A DNA stretch of 64,000 nt from Cellvibrionaceae bacterium (lineage in GTDB: Bacteria > Pseudomonadota > Gammaproteobacteria > Pseudomonadales > Cellvibrionaceae): positions 372,001-436,000 of the forward strand of contig JAGKWQ010000001.1 of NCBI GenBank assembly GCA_021151825.1. Reading direction: 5' to 3'. Position 1 is the stretch's first letter, and every line of letters begins with the position of its first letter. The notes below the pieces were generated by a model. It ran no database searches. It was not told the DNA's origin and was given only the letters and a program-made list of their open reading frames with translations. The position numbers were made by a program, and so were the translations under genes. Below, piece after piece: positions 45,203-53,044 of the stretch.

Positions 45203-45421
45203 TTATTGTCCTGCTTCCGGCATTTCTTTTTCGTATGCAAGCCAGATCATGTATTCAGGGTACGCATTTCCAATCGCTTCTATTTCCTCGTGTCTTACCT
45301 TTGCGCGACCAGAAAATATGCTTGTGATTCTTGTATAGGGCACACCAACCTTGTTGGCAAATTGCTCCCGAGTCATTCCCTCGCTTTCAATAATTAGTTT
45401 AATTCTATTTTCTATTTCCAT
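45203..45421 (-). CDS. Small Xre-like DNA-binding protein
   Basis: 72 residues from ATG (MEIENRIKL); the frame opens six codons earlier at TTG. It contains a helix-turn-helix REQFANKVGVPYTRITSIFSG. It may regulate island genes. It has no paired gene next to it. Confidence 0.65.
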   Translation of the reverse strand: MEIENRIKLIIESEGMTREQFANKVGVPYTRITSIFSGRAKVRHEEIEAIGNAYPEYMIWLAYEKEMPEAGQ

Positions 45422-45551
45422 AGTAATAGCAATATTCAATTATACTTAGTTTCCACCATTACATAGTAATAATGAAACACGAAAAAACTTTGTCCATTTT
45501 GGCTTACTGAGGTTTAAAAACCAAACCATGGACCTCACTGGACCACACTAA

Positions 45552-45965
45552 ACCATAAAGGCTACCGGTGCTCGCTGGAGTGAGGCGAATAACCTCCCTC
45601 GCCACAACTTACTACTTGACAGGGTTATTTACTCTGATACAAAAAATGGTCGCGTTCGTGTTGTACCGATTAAACCCGAGCTTTCTACCATGGTTCAGCA
45701 AGTAGCATACCTTGTAGGGCCAAAACTCTTTTCAAGCTGTAAAGGTGCTTTCCGCAAGGCTGTTGAGCGTTCCGGCATCGAACTACCCGATGGGCAGTTA
45801 ACCCACGCTCTTCGGCATACTTTCGCAAGTCATTTTCTGATTAACGGTGGGGATATTCTCGCGCTACAAAGAATCCTTGGTCATTCCGATCTCAAGGTCA
45901 CAATGCGCTATGCACACCTCGCCCCTGATTACATGGCAAGAGTTCGCGATCTATCTCCTATCTAA
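45552..45965 (+). pseudogene. Truncated tyrosine recombinase (integrase), C-terminal catalytic domain
   Basis: The open frame starts after a stop at 45549 and gives ATGARWSEANNL (with the box I Arg), then HALRHTFASHF, LGHSDLKVTMRYAHL with the catalytic His and Tyr. The N-terminal DNA-binding half is absent, so this is probably the remnant of the integrase that inserted the island at tRNA-Met. The site of a typical integrase beside att is instead taken by the TA pair. Confidence 0.82.
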
Positions 45966-46002
45966 CATATTTGCTGATGTGGGCATCCGAATAGGACGTA
46001 AG

Positions 46003-46081
46003 GGCGCGTGAGCGCGGGTAGTGTGGGCAACAAGGCACGTGGTATTTCCGACCACGATAATCTCTCGCCTTTTGTCCACAC
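46003..46081. other. Structured inverted repeats after the truncated integrase
   Basis: A small hairpin GCGC-GTGA-GCGC (46004-46015, GNRA-type loop) is followed by imperfect arms GTGTGGGCAACAAGGC (46021-46036) and GCCTTTTGTCCACAC (46067-46081). These enclose a second stem CGTGGT/ACCACG at 46038-46056. The set could be a structured RNA, a cruciform or a recombination site. It lies in the 388-bp stretch 45966-46353, which otherwise shows only the hexamer repeat. Confidence 0.45.
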
Positions 46082-46129
46082 GGGCATTATGCGTTTGAAT
46101 ATAAGGGTGTGCATTTAAAACAAACAAAA

Positions 46130-46159
46130 AACATCAACATCAACATCAACATCAACATC
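46130..46159. repeat. Five tandem copies of AACATC
   Basis: A perfect hexamer microsatellite, AACATC x5, lies upstream of the secreted protein gene at 46354. Such repeats vary in copy number by slippage. The distance to the gene (~200 bp) makes a promoter effect possible but unproven. Confidence 0.8.
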
Positions 46160-46353
46160 AATAAAATCAGCTTCACTATGGATTTATCTTTCTTATCATA
46201 TTAATATGCCCATATTGAAAATAATAGCCATGGATTTTGGTGCCGCAATCACACATCTCAATCATCGCTTTTTTCAATGGACCGTTTGTCTTTTTGCATT
46301 AGTTTTCGCATATAGGCAGATTTTGTTAATTCAATTATTAAGGATTATTCATA

Positions 46354-46923
46354 ATGATAAAAAATGTTTTTGTTTTTGGCCTTCTAAGTTTTGTTACTGC
46401 AAGTGTAAGTGCAATACCAACAGTTGTGGTTACTGGTACACCTCCCCCTTCATCGTCTACAACCTACAATCCATCAACCAGCGGATCCAGCTCTAGCGAT
46501 TACGGCTCTACTTTTGGCTTTTCTGGTGGATATAAAGATGCAGCCATTGCTCAGGCTAGACAAAGCTGTATAAATGATCTCTCAAGCAAGCAAAAGAAAC
46601 TTTGTGACGACAAAAAGGAACAGATTTTTAGGGAACATATTGAATACTGTAATACATTGGGTACCAACGGTACTTATGGAATGGCAGGAGGAGGGATTGT
46701 CGCAGCGGGTGGAACCGTAGTTGTTTTAGCTGGCGGCCCAATTGGCTGGGGTATCGCATTTGCTGGTCTAGGCGCTGTAGGGGCTGGAGGTGGAGCAGTA
46801 GCTCAACAAGAAGGTAACTATGGTTGTCGGGATGATGCGAACCAAAACTATCAATATAACACTCAGGCCTGCATTAATTATCAGGCCAAAATTGTAGCGG
46901 ATTTTTGTTCACAAATTCGATAA
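46354..46923 (+). CDS. Secreted Gly/Ser-rich protein, unknown
   Basis: 189 residues. AAGGA is ~9 nt before the ATG. A signal peptide ends near VSA-IPT; then comes a Ser/Gly/Pro-rich stretch (~25-65), a Cys-containing helical segment and a Gly-rich hydrophobic block (about 105-150) that could insert in a membrane, then more Cys. I do not recognise the family. Effector or envelope protein are both possible. Confidence 0.6.
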   Translation: MIKNVFVFGLLSFVTASVSAIPTVVVTGTPPPSSSTTYNPSTSGSSSSDYGSTFGFSGGYKDAAIAQARQSCINDLSSKQKKLCDDKKEQIFREHIEYCNTLGTNGTYGMAGGGIVAAGGTVVVLAGGPIGWGIAFAGLGAVGAGGGAVAQQEGNYGCRDDANQNYQYNTQACINYQAKIVADFCSQIR

Positions 46924-46997
46924 TTATTATTTGAGGAATCCTCGCAATCCACGGGGGATTTCTCTTTAAGGGAAAATTACCTAATAGCGATGTTTTT

Positions 46998-47765
46998 ATG
47001 AAAAAATTCTTTTTTTTACTTTTTTTATTTCTTGCTGCAGGTGTAATTGGATATCAGTATTTTTTCAACCAAAGCACAACTGAACAACCAGTATCGCTTG
47101 AAATTGATAATATTCGTTTACCTGAAACAGAGACAATAAAATCAACTTCACCTAACCAAACCAGCTTACCACCACAAGCGGTCAAACCTGCTGGTCGCCA
47201 GCTTACTGCCGCTGAAATAGCCATCAAAAGTGAATGGATGAGAAAGTCTGGCCAGTCTACGCCAGACCTTGAAACCTACGAGCATTACTCAGATCAACAA
47301 TTGGCTGACCTCGTCGCTCAAGGGGATTTCAATGCTATGCATGTTTTAGGGATTAGAAAATTGGAATCAGAAGGGATAAACGCTGCTACTCCTTTTGCAC
47401 AAAAAGAGATTGTTTACGGAAGCCTGAGGGGTATCACCACAATGGCAAATTACACATCTCCCAATTTGTATGGCGATTCATCACCTGATGAAATTAAAAA
47501 ACAGCTAATGGAGTCCTCTGCTTACTATAAACTCTATGCAATGCGTGGTGATCAATATACTGCGAAATTATTTAATGACACCATGGTTGATGCTTATAAA
47601 AAGCATTACCAGCTTGAGAAAGCTTTTACAGATGAAGATAAAGCATGGATAGAAAATCGAGGAAAAGAGCTCTATGACAATTACCAAGCCGAACGCAATA
47701 AACTTGGCCTAGGTGACTTTGATAATGAAGTTCCAAAAGAAGTAAAAGATTTTTTTGGCGAATAG
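46998..47765 (+). CDS. Exported protein with N-terminal membrane anchor, unknown
   Basis: 255 residues: an N-terminal signal anchor (MKKFFFLLFLFLAAG), a flexible Thr/Ser/Pro stretch to ~70, then a helical domain with LADLVAQGDFNAMHVLGIRKL, which resembles Sel1/TPR-like helices. It follows the secreted Gly/Ser-rich gene in the same direction, 74 bp away. Function unknown. Confidence 0.6.
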   Translation: MKKFFFLLFLFLAAGVIGYQYFFNQSTTEQPVSLEIDNIRLPETETIKSTSPNQTSLPPQAVKPAGRQLTAAEIAIKSEWMRKSGQSTPDLETYEHYSDQQLADLVAQGDFNAMHVLGIRKLESEGINAATPFAQKEIVYGSLRGITTMANYTSPNLYGDSSPDEIKKQLMESSAYYKLYAMRGDQYTAKLFNDTMVDAYKKHYQLEKAFTDEDKAWIENRGKELYDNYQAERNKLGLGDFDNEVPKEVKDFFGE

Positions 47766-47990
47766 CTAAACAAATTAGAAATTGCCGCTATCTTAACCAG
47801 TGGCCGGGGGTTAGGAATAGCCCCCCATAAAATCTAAAAGAAGCCCTTTTCAATCGCAACTCTCAGATTTCCCTTCCTATCTCGAATCACTCCACTCAAA
47901 TCCTGCGTTTACCAGATCATCTTTAGCTCTTAAATATTACTTGGCTTGATTGTATTTTGTTCGGTATGGATTTTTTATGGCTGGGAAAAT

Positions 47991-48022
47991 AAAAAAGGTT
48001 AGCAAGTATTAACCTGCTAACC
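47991..48022 (-). terminator. Replacement terminator of tRNA-Met supplied by the island
   Basis: On the minus strand GGTTAGCA pairs with TGCTAACC, followed by six T residues, 12 bp past the tRNA 3' end. The island thus carries its own terminator where it meets the tRNA; the original one is at 41144-41180. Confidence 0.78.
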
Positions 48023-48030
48023 CTTTCGGA

Positions 48031-48078
48031 ATATGGTAGCTAGAGGCGGACTTGAACCGCCGACCCCAGCATTATGAG
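48031..48078. repeat. attR: 48-bp direct repeat within the complete tRNA-Met
   Basis: Second copy of the repeat at 41190-41237, here as part of the intact tRNA gene 48034-48110. It marks the right end of the island. Confidence 0.9.
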
Positions 48079-48110
48079 TGCTGTGCTCTAACCGGCTGAG
48101 CTATCTAGCC
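48034..48110 (-). tRNA. tRNA-Met (anticodon CAT, elongator type)
   Basis: 77 nt with encoded CCA. The anticodon stem CAGCA/TGCTG encloses CTCATAA with CAT; TTCAAGTCC is the T-arm. The layout (GCTCAGCCGGTTAGAGCAC...) matches the elongator tRNA-Met rather than initiator or tRNA-Ile2. The acceptor has a G-T pair at position 1-72. The promoter must lie to the right, inside the gene on the other strand. Confidence 0.93.
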
Positions 48111-48116
48111 ATATTT

Positions 48117-48677
48117 GTGAGGCGCGCATTAGCCGCAGCAATCGCAATATCATTGCCCACCACTTCACTTGCCGATGATTGCGGTTGGTGGCAGTCAAAA
48201 ATGAATTCAGCGAATAACAAAATCAATAAAGGCGGAAACCAAAGCCAGGTTAAACGGTGGGAACAGGAACGAGACTACTACGCCAAGAGCCTGGAGCAGT
48301 GCAACAAGAGAAACGGAACCCACAAGTGGGTCCAATCTATCAGCGGTAAGCGCGAGAGAAAGACCAGTTATGCTCGCGAGCCATTACGCACTATCAAAAC
48401 CGATAATCCCCAACTACAACAAGTGATCAAAACTTGTAATTTCTGGATTCAACAATACAACCAAAATCCTAACGACGATACACAGGCTATGAAAAATACT
48501 GCTTGTCGCAATGCAGACAATATGGCAACCCGCGCAAGCGAAAACAAACCGGAAGAACAATTCAAACCAACGCGCTCATTAAAAGAATGCGTTAAACCAA
48601 AAAATGTTATTGATCGTGATGTAAAGCTTTGTATGCAGGGGTTAAAAGAACCTATCTGGATTGTAGCCAAACAATAA
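48117..48677 (+). CDS. Small secreted Cys-containing protein, paralogue of 43884-44456
   Basis: With GTG at 48117 the protein has 186 residues and a good signal peptide (RRALAAAIAISLPTTSLA-DD). A longer frame from GTG 48078 would run through the antisense of the tRNA gene and break the signal peptide. The mature part matches the island protein, with TCNFWI and KPKNVIDRDVKLCMQGLKEP. It begins only 6 bp from the tRNA 5' end, so its promoter and that of the tRNA must overlap the other gene. Confidence 0.65.
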   Translation: MRRALAAAIAISLPTTSLADDCGWWQSKMNSANNKINKGGNQSQVKRWEQERDYYAKSLEQCNKRNGTHKWVQSISGKRERKTSYAREPLRTIKTDNPQLQQVIKTCNFWIQQYNQNPNDDTQAMKNTACRNADNMATRASENKPEEQFKPTRSLKECVKPKNVIDRDVKLCMQGLKEPIWIVAKQ

Positions 48678-48792
48678 CTGTCGAAGACAGCAGCGCTAGC
48701 GGTTTAGTTCTGACTCAACGACACCAATTATTTGACCTGCATTGTAAGAATTGCCAAAATTCAACGACTTAATGTTAACGGAGAAAATCCAA

Positions 48793-48993
48793 ATGACTTT
48801 GTACGTTTTTGATGTCCGAAAGCAAGACGGGAGAAAGATCCCGGACCCGATTGGTATTTTGCCCACACCCACACTTGCTACAAACGATGAAATAATCCGT
48901 ATTACAACCGAATCAGACGAGTATTTTGAAGTGGTAAGAAGTAAATTTGAGAAGGAAAATTTGTTTTTTAATGTGTTTCTAAAATCAGAATAA
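48793..48993 (+). CDS. Small unknown protein
   Basis: 66 residues from MTLYVFDVRKQDG; GGAG is about 9 nt upstream. The frame extends upstream to 48751 but without a better ribosome site. It has a beta-rich look and ends KSE. No family recognised. Confidence 0.5.
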   Translation: MTLYVFDVRKQDGRKIPDPIGILPTPTLATNDEIIRITTESDEYFEVVRSKFEKENLFFNVFLKSE

Positions 48994-49102
48994 AGCACAT
49001 GATGCAACCATCGCTAATTACATATTTAGAGCCCCAAGGAAATTTAATTTGAAATTGGATGTCAATGATTCAGTACTTATCCATTTTTGAAAGGAGAAAG
49101 AT

Positions 49103-49294
49103 ATGGATCTCATTGTTAATCTGATTATTTATCTTGTGATATTTGGGCTTATCTGGTGGTTAGTGTCGTTACTGCCTCTGCCCGCACCTGTCGCGCAGAT
49201 TGTGCGGGTTCTATTTATTATATTGCTGATTGTAATAATACTTGCAGCGTTTGGAATTCTCCCAGCCAGTTTCCTACCACGACTTTCGCTATAG
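49103..49294 (+). CDS. Small Thivi_2564-family membrane protein
   Basis: 63 residues with two membrane segments separated by LPLPAPVAQ, ending PASFLPRLSL, as in the family. GAAAGGAGAAAG precedes the ATG. A terminator follows at 49321. Confidence 0.75.
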   Translation: MDLIVNLIIYLVIFGLIWWLVSLLPLPAPVAQIVRVLFIILLIVIILAAFGILPASFLPRLSL

Positions 49295-49320
49295 CGGCAC
49301 TCAATTAGTTTTACTAAAAT

Positions 49321-49359
49321 TAAAACCCTCGCTCTTCGTGTGAAGATCGGGGGTTTTTA
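49321..49359 (+). terminator. Terminator after the small membrane protein gene
   Basis: AAACCCTCG...CTTC and GAAG...CGGGGGTTT arms form an imperfect stem followed by T residues. It ends the rightward unit before the convergent lipoprotein gene. Confidence 0.65.
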
Positions 49360-49449
49360 TTGTAAAAAAATTTATGAAAATCAAGAGTTTGAATTTTATT
49401 TATCCAATCCACCCAAACCACAGCATCCCGACAATCAGCGACAGAAAAA

Positions 49450-50496
49450 TTATTGTGGCGTTGGCACTTCTTTAAAATATTGACGGAAGTCGAATGAAAA
49501 ACTACCGCTCAAAGATCCACCACCAAAAGTATCTTCCATATTGAAGTTTCCGCTGAGCGACAAAGGTGTAAAGGTATCGATTCGCAACTCACCTTTTCGC
49601 CCGGGGAAATGAATGCCTGGAATGAAAGGGACCGATGCATTAGGCGAAGAAACCTGGGCGTCCACATTCTGAAGTAGTAATTGGGAGATACTAGCGGGTG
49701 TAATATTGAATACGCCGACACTGAGCGGATCTTCGTAGCGGGTAAATGTAATAACCTTGGAGTTATTATCTACTCCCGTTCGAATAAAGATTTTATTAAG
49801 CATTCCAGCCCTACCTTCTCGCTCAATTTCCTTTCCATCTTTATCCAAAAACCAGGCTTCAAATGTTGAAATATTCCAACTTGCACAAGCTGGTTGCTGA
49901 ACCTGAGCATCGCTCAGTGTTAACCCCAAATCCTGAAACCGGCTTTGATCTGACAACTTTACAATCCTGGTTGTCATCACCAATTCATTTTCGCAGCGAT
50001 ATTCCATCGTGTATGAATTATCCGGCTCATGAAAAAAACGGTTGTTGGTAATGCAATACAATTCACTACCAACAAATGCAGGCAATAATTTGGCCTCATC
50101 AAACGCTGATGGAGTGAGAACACAAACACCTGGCGCAATACTTTCTGACTCAGAAGCAAATATATAAGTATTGACTGATGTTTCTCGCAATCGCTCTTCC
50201 CTAAAAGGCTTTTGTACATCATTTTGTGGGAATCGTCGGGTGGCATCAAGATGAGTGAACGCCAACCATAAACCTGGCTCTTTATAAAAGATATCTTTGC
50301 TTATTGGTATTTCCTGTCGAACAGCTAAAGAGCTACTGCTGGACGTTGCTGTAATCATCGAAGAAGAACTGGAAAATTGCTTGGCAGCTGATGAAACAGT
50401 CTTTTTGCTGTCGCTACTGCCACCACATGCTGTCAGGGCTGCCGCTGCCAAGATTATTGCGCTACAAATGAATAGATTTTTTTGCCGAATTATCAT
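49450..50496 (-). CDS. Lipoprotein with polyserine linker, unknown
   Basis: 348 residues. The lipobox is LTAC (Cys ~24), followed by a Ser-rich linker (about 26-56) of the kind common in Cellvibrio secreted proteins. The rest (about 60-348) is beta-rich with no family I recognise. It is likely an outer-membrane lipoprotein. The gene lies downstream of, and in the same direction as, galM but beyond a terminator. Confidence 0.7.
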   Translation of the reverse strand: MIIRQKNLFICSAIILAAAALTACGGSSDSKKTVSSAAKQFSSSSSMITATSSSSSLAVRQEIPISKDIFYKEPGLWLAFTHLDATRRFPQNDVQKPFREERLRETSVNTYIFASESESIAPGVCVLTPSAFDEAKLLPAFVGSELYCITNNRFFHEPDNSYTMEYRCENELVMTTRIVKLSDQSRFQDLGLTLSDAQVQQPACASWNISTFEAWFLDKDGKEIEREGRAGMLNKIFIRTGVDNNSKVITFTRYEDPLSVGVFNITPASISQLLLQNVDAQVSSPNASVPFIPGIHFPGRKGELRIDTFTPLSLSGNFNMEDTFGGGSLSGSFSFDFRQYFKEVPTPQ

Positions 50497-50674
50497 ATTA
50501 AAATCCCTGTTGATAGTTTTTATGATGCATTACTGTATAAACGGGTTGCAGGAGGCAGGCTATATACGAGATGGTTTAGTGTCAAACCTATTAAGATGGT
50601 TGTTATCAAGAAACTTATTTTTTGGATAACACTTAACACAATGGAACAACAATATTTTAACTTCATTACCAAAT

Positions 50675-50712
50675 AAAAAGGCCCGACACCATTGAAGATG
50701 CCGGGCCTTTTT
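50675..50712 (-). terminator. Terminator of the galM transcript (usable on both strands)
   Basis: AAAAAGGCCCG and CGGGCCTTTTT arms with a short variable middle; strong GC core and T-run on both strands. It is 12 bp past the galM stop. Confidence 0.85.
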
Positions 50713-50724
50713 ATTCTAAAAATA

Positions 50725-51825
50725 CTACCTAACCGACAACTTAAAAATGGTGCGCGTTTTATATTCTTCACCGGGGCGTAATACAATCGACGGAAATTGC
50801 GATTGATTGATTGAATCCGGTGCATGTTGCGGCTCCAGGCAAAAACCGGTGCGATGTTTGTAGTTGATCCCTTTACCCGTTAATGAACCATCCAGGAAGT
50901 TACCAGAATAAAATTGCACGCCGGGCTCTTCAGTAAACACCTCCAATACACGGCCGGATGTTTCTTCTTCCACGCGCGCAGCCAGCGTTAATGCTTTGTA
51001 GCGAGTTTGGTTGATTAAAAAATTGTGATCGTAACCCAAACCATTTTTGATTTGTTCGTGGTCAGCATTAATACGCTCGCCAATGAATTGCAACTCGCGG
51101 AAATCAAACGGAGTACCCACAACCGGCATTGGTGATCCCACTGGAATTTGTACTGCATTTACCGCGTTAATACGATTGGCAAAAATTTGCAGTTTGTGAT
51201 TGAGAATATCGCCACTGCTTGCTGGATTAAAACTCGCGAGATTGAAATAAGTATGCTGGGTTAAATTAACCGGTGTCGCTTGATCGGTAGTTGCAAAATA
51301 ATCCACCACAATTTCATCGTCATGAGTAAATTGATAAGTCACTTTTACCTGCAAATTACCGGGAAAACCCTGATCGCCATCTTCACTTAACAACGCCAAT
51401 ACCAGCCCTTGGCCTTTGGCATTTTCAAAGGGTTCGGCATTCCATACTTTTTTATCAAAACCCTGCACGCCACCGTGCAAACTATTCGGGCCATTATTGG
51501 CTGCGAGATTATAAGCCACACCATCCAACGTGAATTTGGCATCGGCAATACGATTGCCTACGCGACCAATCAACGCACCAAAAAACGGCGATTTCTCCAG
51601 ATACGGTTCGAGCGTTTCGAAACCTAAAACCACATCACCCAAATTGCCGTTTTTATCGCGCACATGCAGTTCGGTAATGATGCCGCCGAAGTTAATAATT
51701 TTGGCAACACTGCCGCGCTGGTTGGTCAGGGTAAACTCCGTCACTGTTTCGCCGGCAGGCGTAGTGCCGAATACTCGTTGCGTAATTGCCGTAGTCATTC
51801 GTTGTTTGCTCTCACTGGTAATCAT
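50725..51825 (-). CDS. galM: Aldose 1-epimerase
   Basis: 366 residues with the galactose-mutarotase motifs GRVGNRI, NGPNSLHGG, NLTQHTYFNL (catalytic His) and LEPQHAPDS, and GxxFxSGNFLDG. It interconverts alpha and beta anomers of released sugars, here probably L-arabinose. M10 is an alternative start. It is downstream of the GH43 lipoprotein in the same direction. Confidence 0.93.
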   Translation of the reverse strand: MITSESKQRMTTAITQRVFGTTPAGETVTEFTLTNQRGSVAKIINFGGIITELHVRDKNGNLGDVVLGFETLEPYLEKSPFFGALIGRVGNRIADAKFTLDGVAYNLAANNGPNSLHGGVQGFDKKVWNAEPFENAKGQGLVLALLSEDGDQGFPGNLQVKVTYQFTHDDEIVVDYFATTDQATPVNLTQHTYFNLASFNPASSGDILNHKLQIFANRINAVNAVQIPVGSPMPVVGTPFDFRELQFIGERINADHEQIKNGLGYDHNFLINQTRYKALTLAARVEEETSGRVLEVFTEEPGVQFYSGNFLDGSLTGKGINYKHRTGFCLEPQHAPDSINQSQFPSIVLRPGEEYKTRTIFKLSVR

Positions 51826-51860
51826 TTTGTTGAATAGATGGTCTTGTTGGTTGATTGTAT

Positions 51861-52922
51861 TTAATCCGGTTTATTCTGCCCGAAATCCGGAAACCCCTCG
51901 CTGTTCCACTCAAGGCGGCGAATATAAGTATGACGATTGGGATCGGTGAGCGGAGTGCCCTGCAACTCTAAATAGTCGCGCGCATGATATACCATAATGT
52001 CACTTTGACCATCATCAGCCAGCGTGAAACTATTATGGCCAGGGCCGTATCGATGCAGGCCTTCATTGGTGCTGAAAACCGGCTGCGGCAACTTGTGCCA
52101 GGAAGCAGGATTTAATAAATCCGCATCGGCATCAGCCCAAAGTAACCCCATGGCGTAGCGGTGGTCGGTGGCGCTGGCGGAGTAGGCAATAAAAATCTTG
52201 TTATTGCGAATCAGCACTGCCGCCCCCTCATTCACTTTGTAACCCTGGATTTCCCACTCCAGTTCCGGGCGGGAAATTTCCACCTCCACATCGCCCACTT
52301 GAGTGGGAGAAATTAATGCGGCGAGATACAAAGCGGAGTTTAATTTTTCTTCCGGATCTTTTTGCGCCCACACAAGATAGCGCTGGCCTTTGTGTTCAAA
52401 CGTGGTCGCATCCAGCGCAAAAGAATCACGCGCGGTATTTATCCGGCCCAATTCTTCCCACTCACCTTGTAATGGATCAACATTGCGATTTGCAAGCACA
52501 TACATGCGGATTAACCAGGGTTTTTCCGCATCGCCCGCCGCAAAATAGATGTACCAGGTGTTATCGAAATAATGCAGCTCCGGTGCCCAGATATTTGCCC
52601 CCATTGCACCACTCGCACGTTTACGCCAAACCACTTTTGCTTCTGCGTTCGCTAATGCTTGCAATGAATTTGCACTGCGCAATTCAATGCGATCAAACTC
52701 CGGGGCAGTCGCAATAAAATAATAATGCCCCTCCGGTGTGCGATGGATAAAAGGGTCGGCCCGCTGCGGGATAAGCGATTGCGCGATGTCGCTGGCAGCC
52801 GACGAAACTGACGTTACTGCGGCACGTTTGTCCGCAGCCTGTTTTTCTAGCTTGTCCCCGCAAGCTGACAATAGAGCCCCGGCCAACATCACACTTAAAA
52901 CTAACCCATACTTCATATTCAC
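51861..52922 (-). CDS. GH43-family arabinosidase-like lipoprotein
   Basis: 353 residues with lipobox LLSAC (Cys21). The five-bladed propeller residues of GH43 are present: base D56 (ADPFIH), pKa modulator D171 (ALDATTFE) and acid E232 (NEGAAVL). It is probably an exo- or arabinofuranosidase on arabino-oligosaccharides, anchored in the outer membrane. It is divergent from the Arb43A-like gene at 53045. Confidence 0.85.
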   Translation of the reverse strand: MNMKYGLVLSVMLAGALLSACGDKLEKQAADKRAAVTSVSSAASDIAQSLIPQRADPFIHRTPEGHYYFIATAPEFDRIELRSANSLQALANAEAKVVWRKRASGAMGANIWAPELHYFDNTWYIYFAAGDAEKPWLIRMYVLANRNVDPLQGEWEELGRINTARDSFALDATTFEHKGQRYLVWAQKDPEEKLNSALYLAALISPTQVGDVEVEISRPELEWEIQGYKVNEGAAVLIRNNKIFIAYSASATDHRYAMGLLWADADADLLNPASWHKLPQPVFSTNEGLHRYGPGHNSFTLADDGQSDIMVYHARDYLELQGTPLTDPNRHTYIRRLEWNSEGFPDFGQNKPD

Positions 52923-52967
52923 CTCTCAGCCCGGTTCAACGTATCCATTACTTGAAGACGACACGCT

Positions 52968-52986
52968 TAACAGGAGTTAACTGTTA
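52968..52986. promoter_or_regulatory. Candidate operator between the divergent GH43 genes
   Basis: TAACAG-7-CTGTTA inverted repeat in the 122-bp gap between the two divergent GH43 genes, so it could control both. No assigned regulator is in the window. Confidence 0.35.
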
Positions 52987-53044
52987 TTATTTAAAGTTTA
53001 ATATTATATTACATATTCAAAGAATTAGACCAAGAGAGAAGAAA

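Larger units (their letters stand above)
41190..48078. mobile_element. Integrative island in tRNA-Met(CAT)
   Basis: About 6.8 kb between two 48-bp repeats of the tRNA 3' end. The complete tRNA is at the right end. It holds a toxin-antitoxin pair, a coiled-coil membrane protein, small secreted and regulatory genes and the C-terminal part of a tyrosine integrase. Because the integrase lacks its N-terminal half, the island is probably no longer mobile. It is visibly AT-richer than aroA beside it. Confidence 0.85.

Noticed and set aside
46003..46081. Integron attC site
   Set aside because: The stems look similar in size, but the conserved core sites (RYYYAAC and GTTRRRY) are not found at the ends and no integron integrase is near.
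46130..46159. Possible CRISPR from the short repeats
   Set aside because: The units are contiguous hexamers without spacers; a simple microsatellite.
46206..46496. 96-residue frame before the secreted protein
   Set aside because: It overlaps the better supported gene at 46354, which has signal peptide and ribosome site.
50297..50629. 110-residue plus-strand frame
   Set aside because: Mostly antisense of the lipoprotein gene and without start signals.
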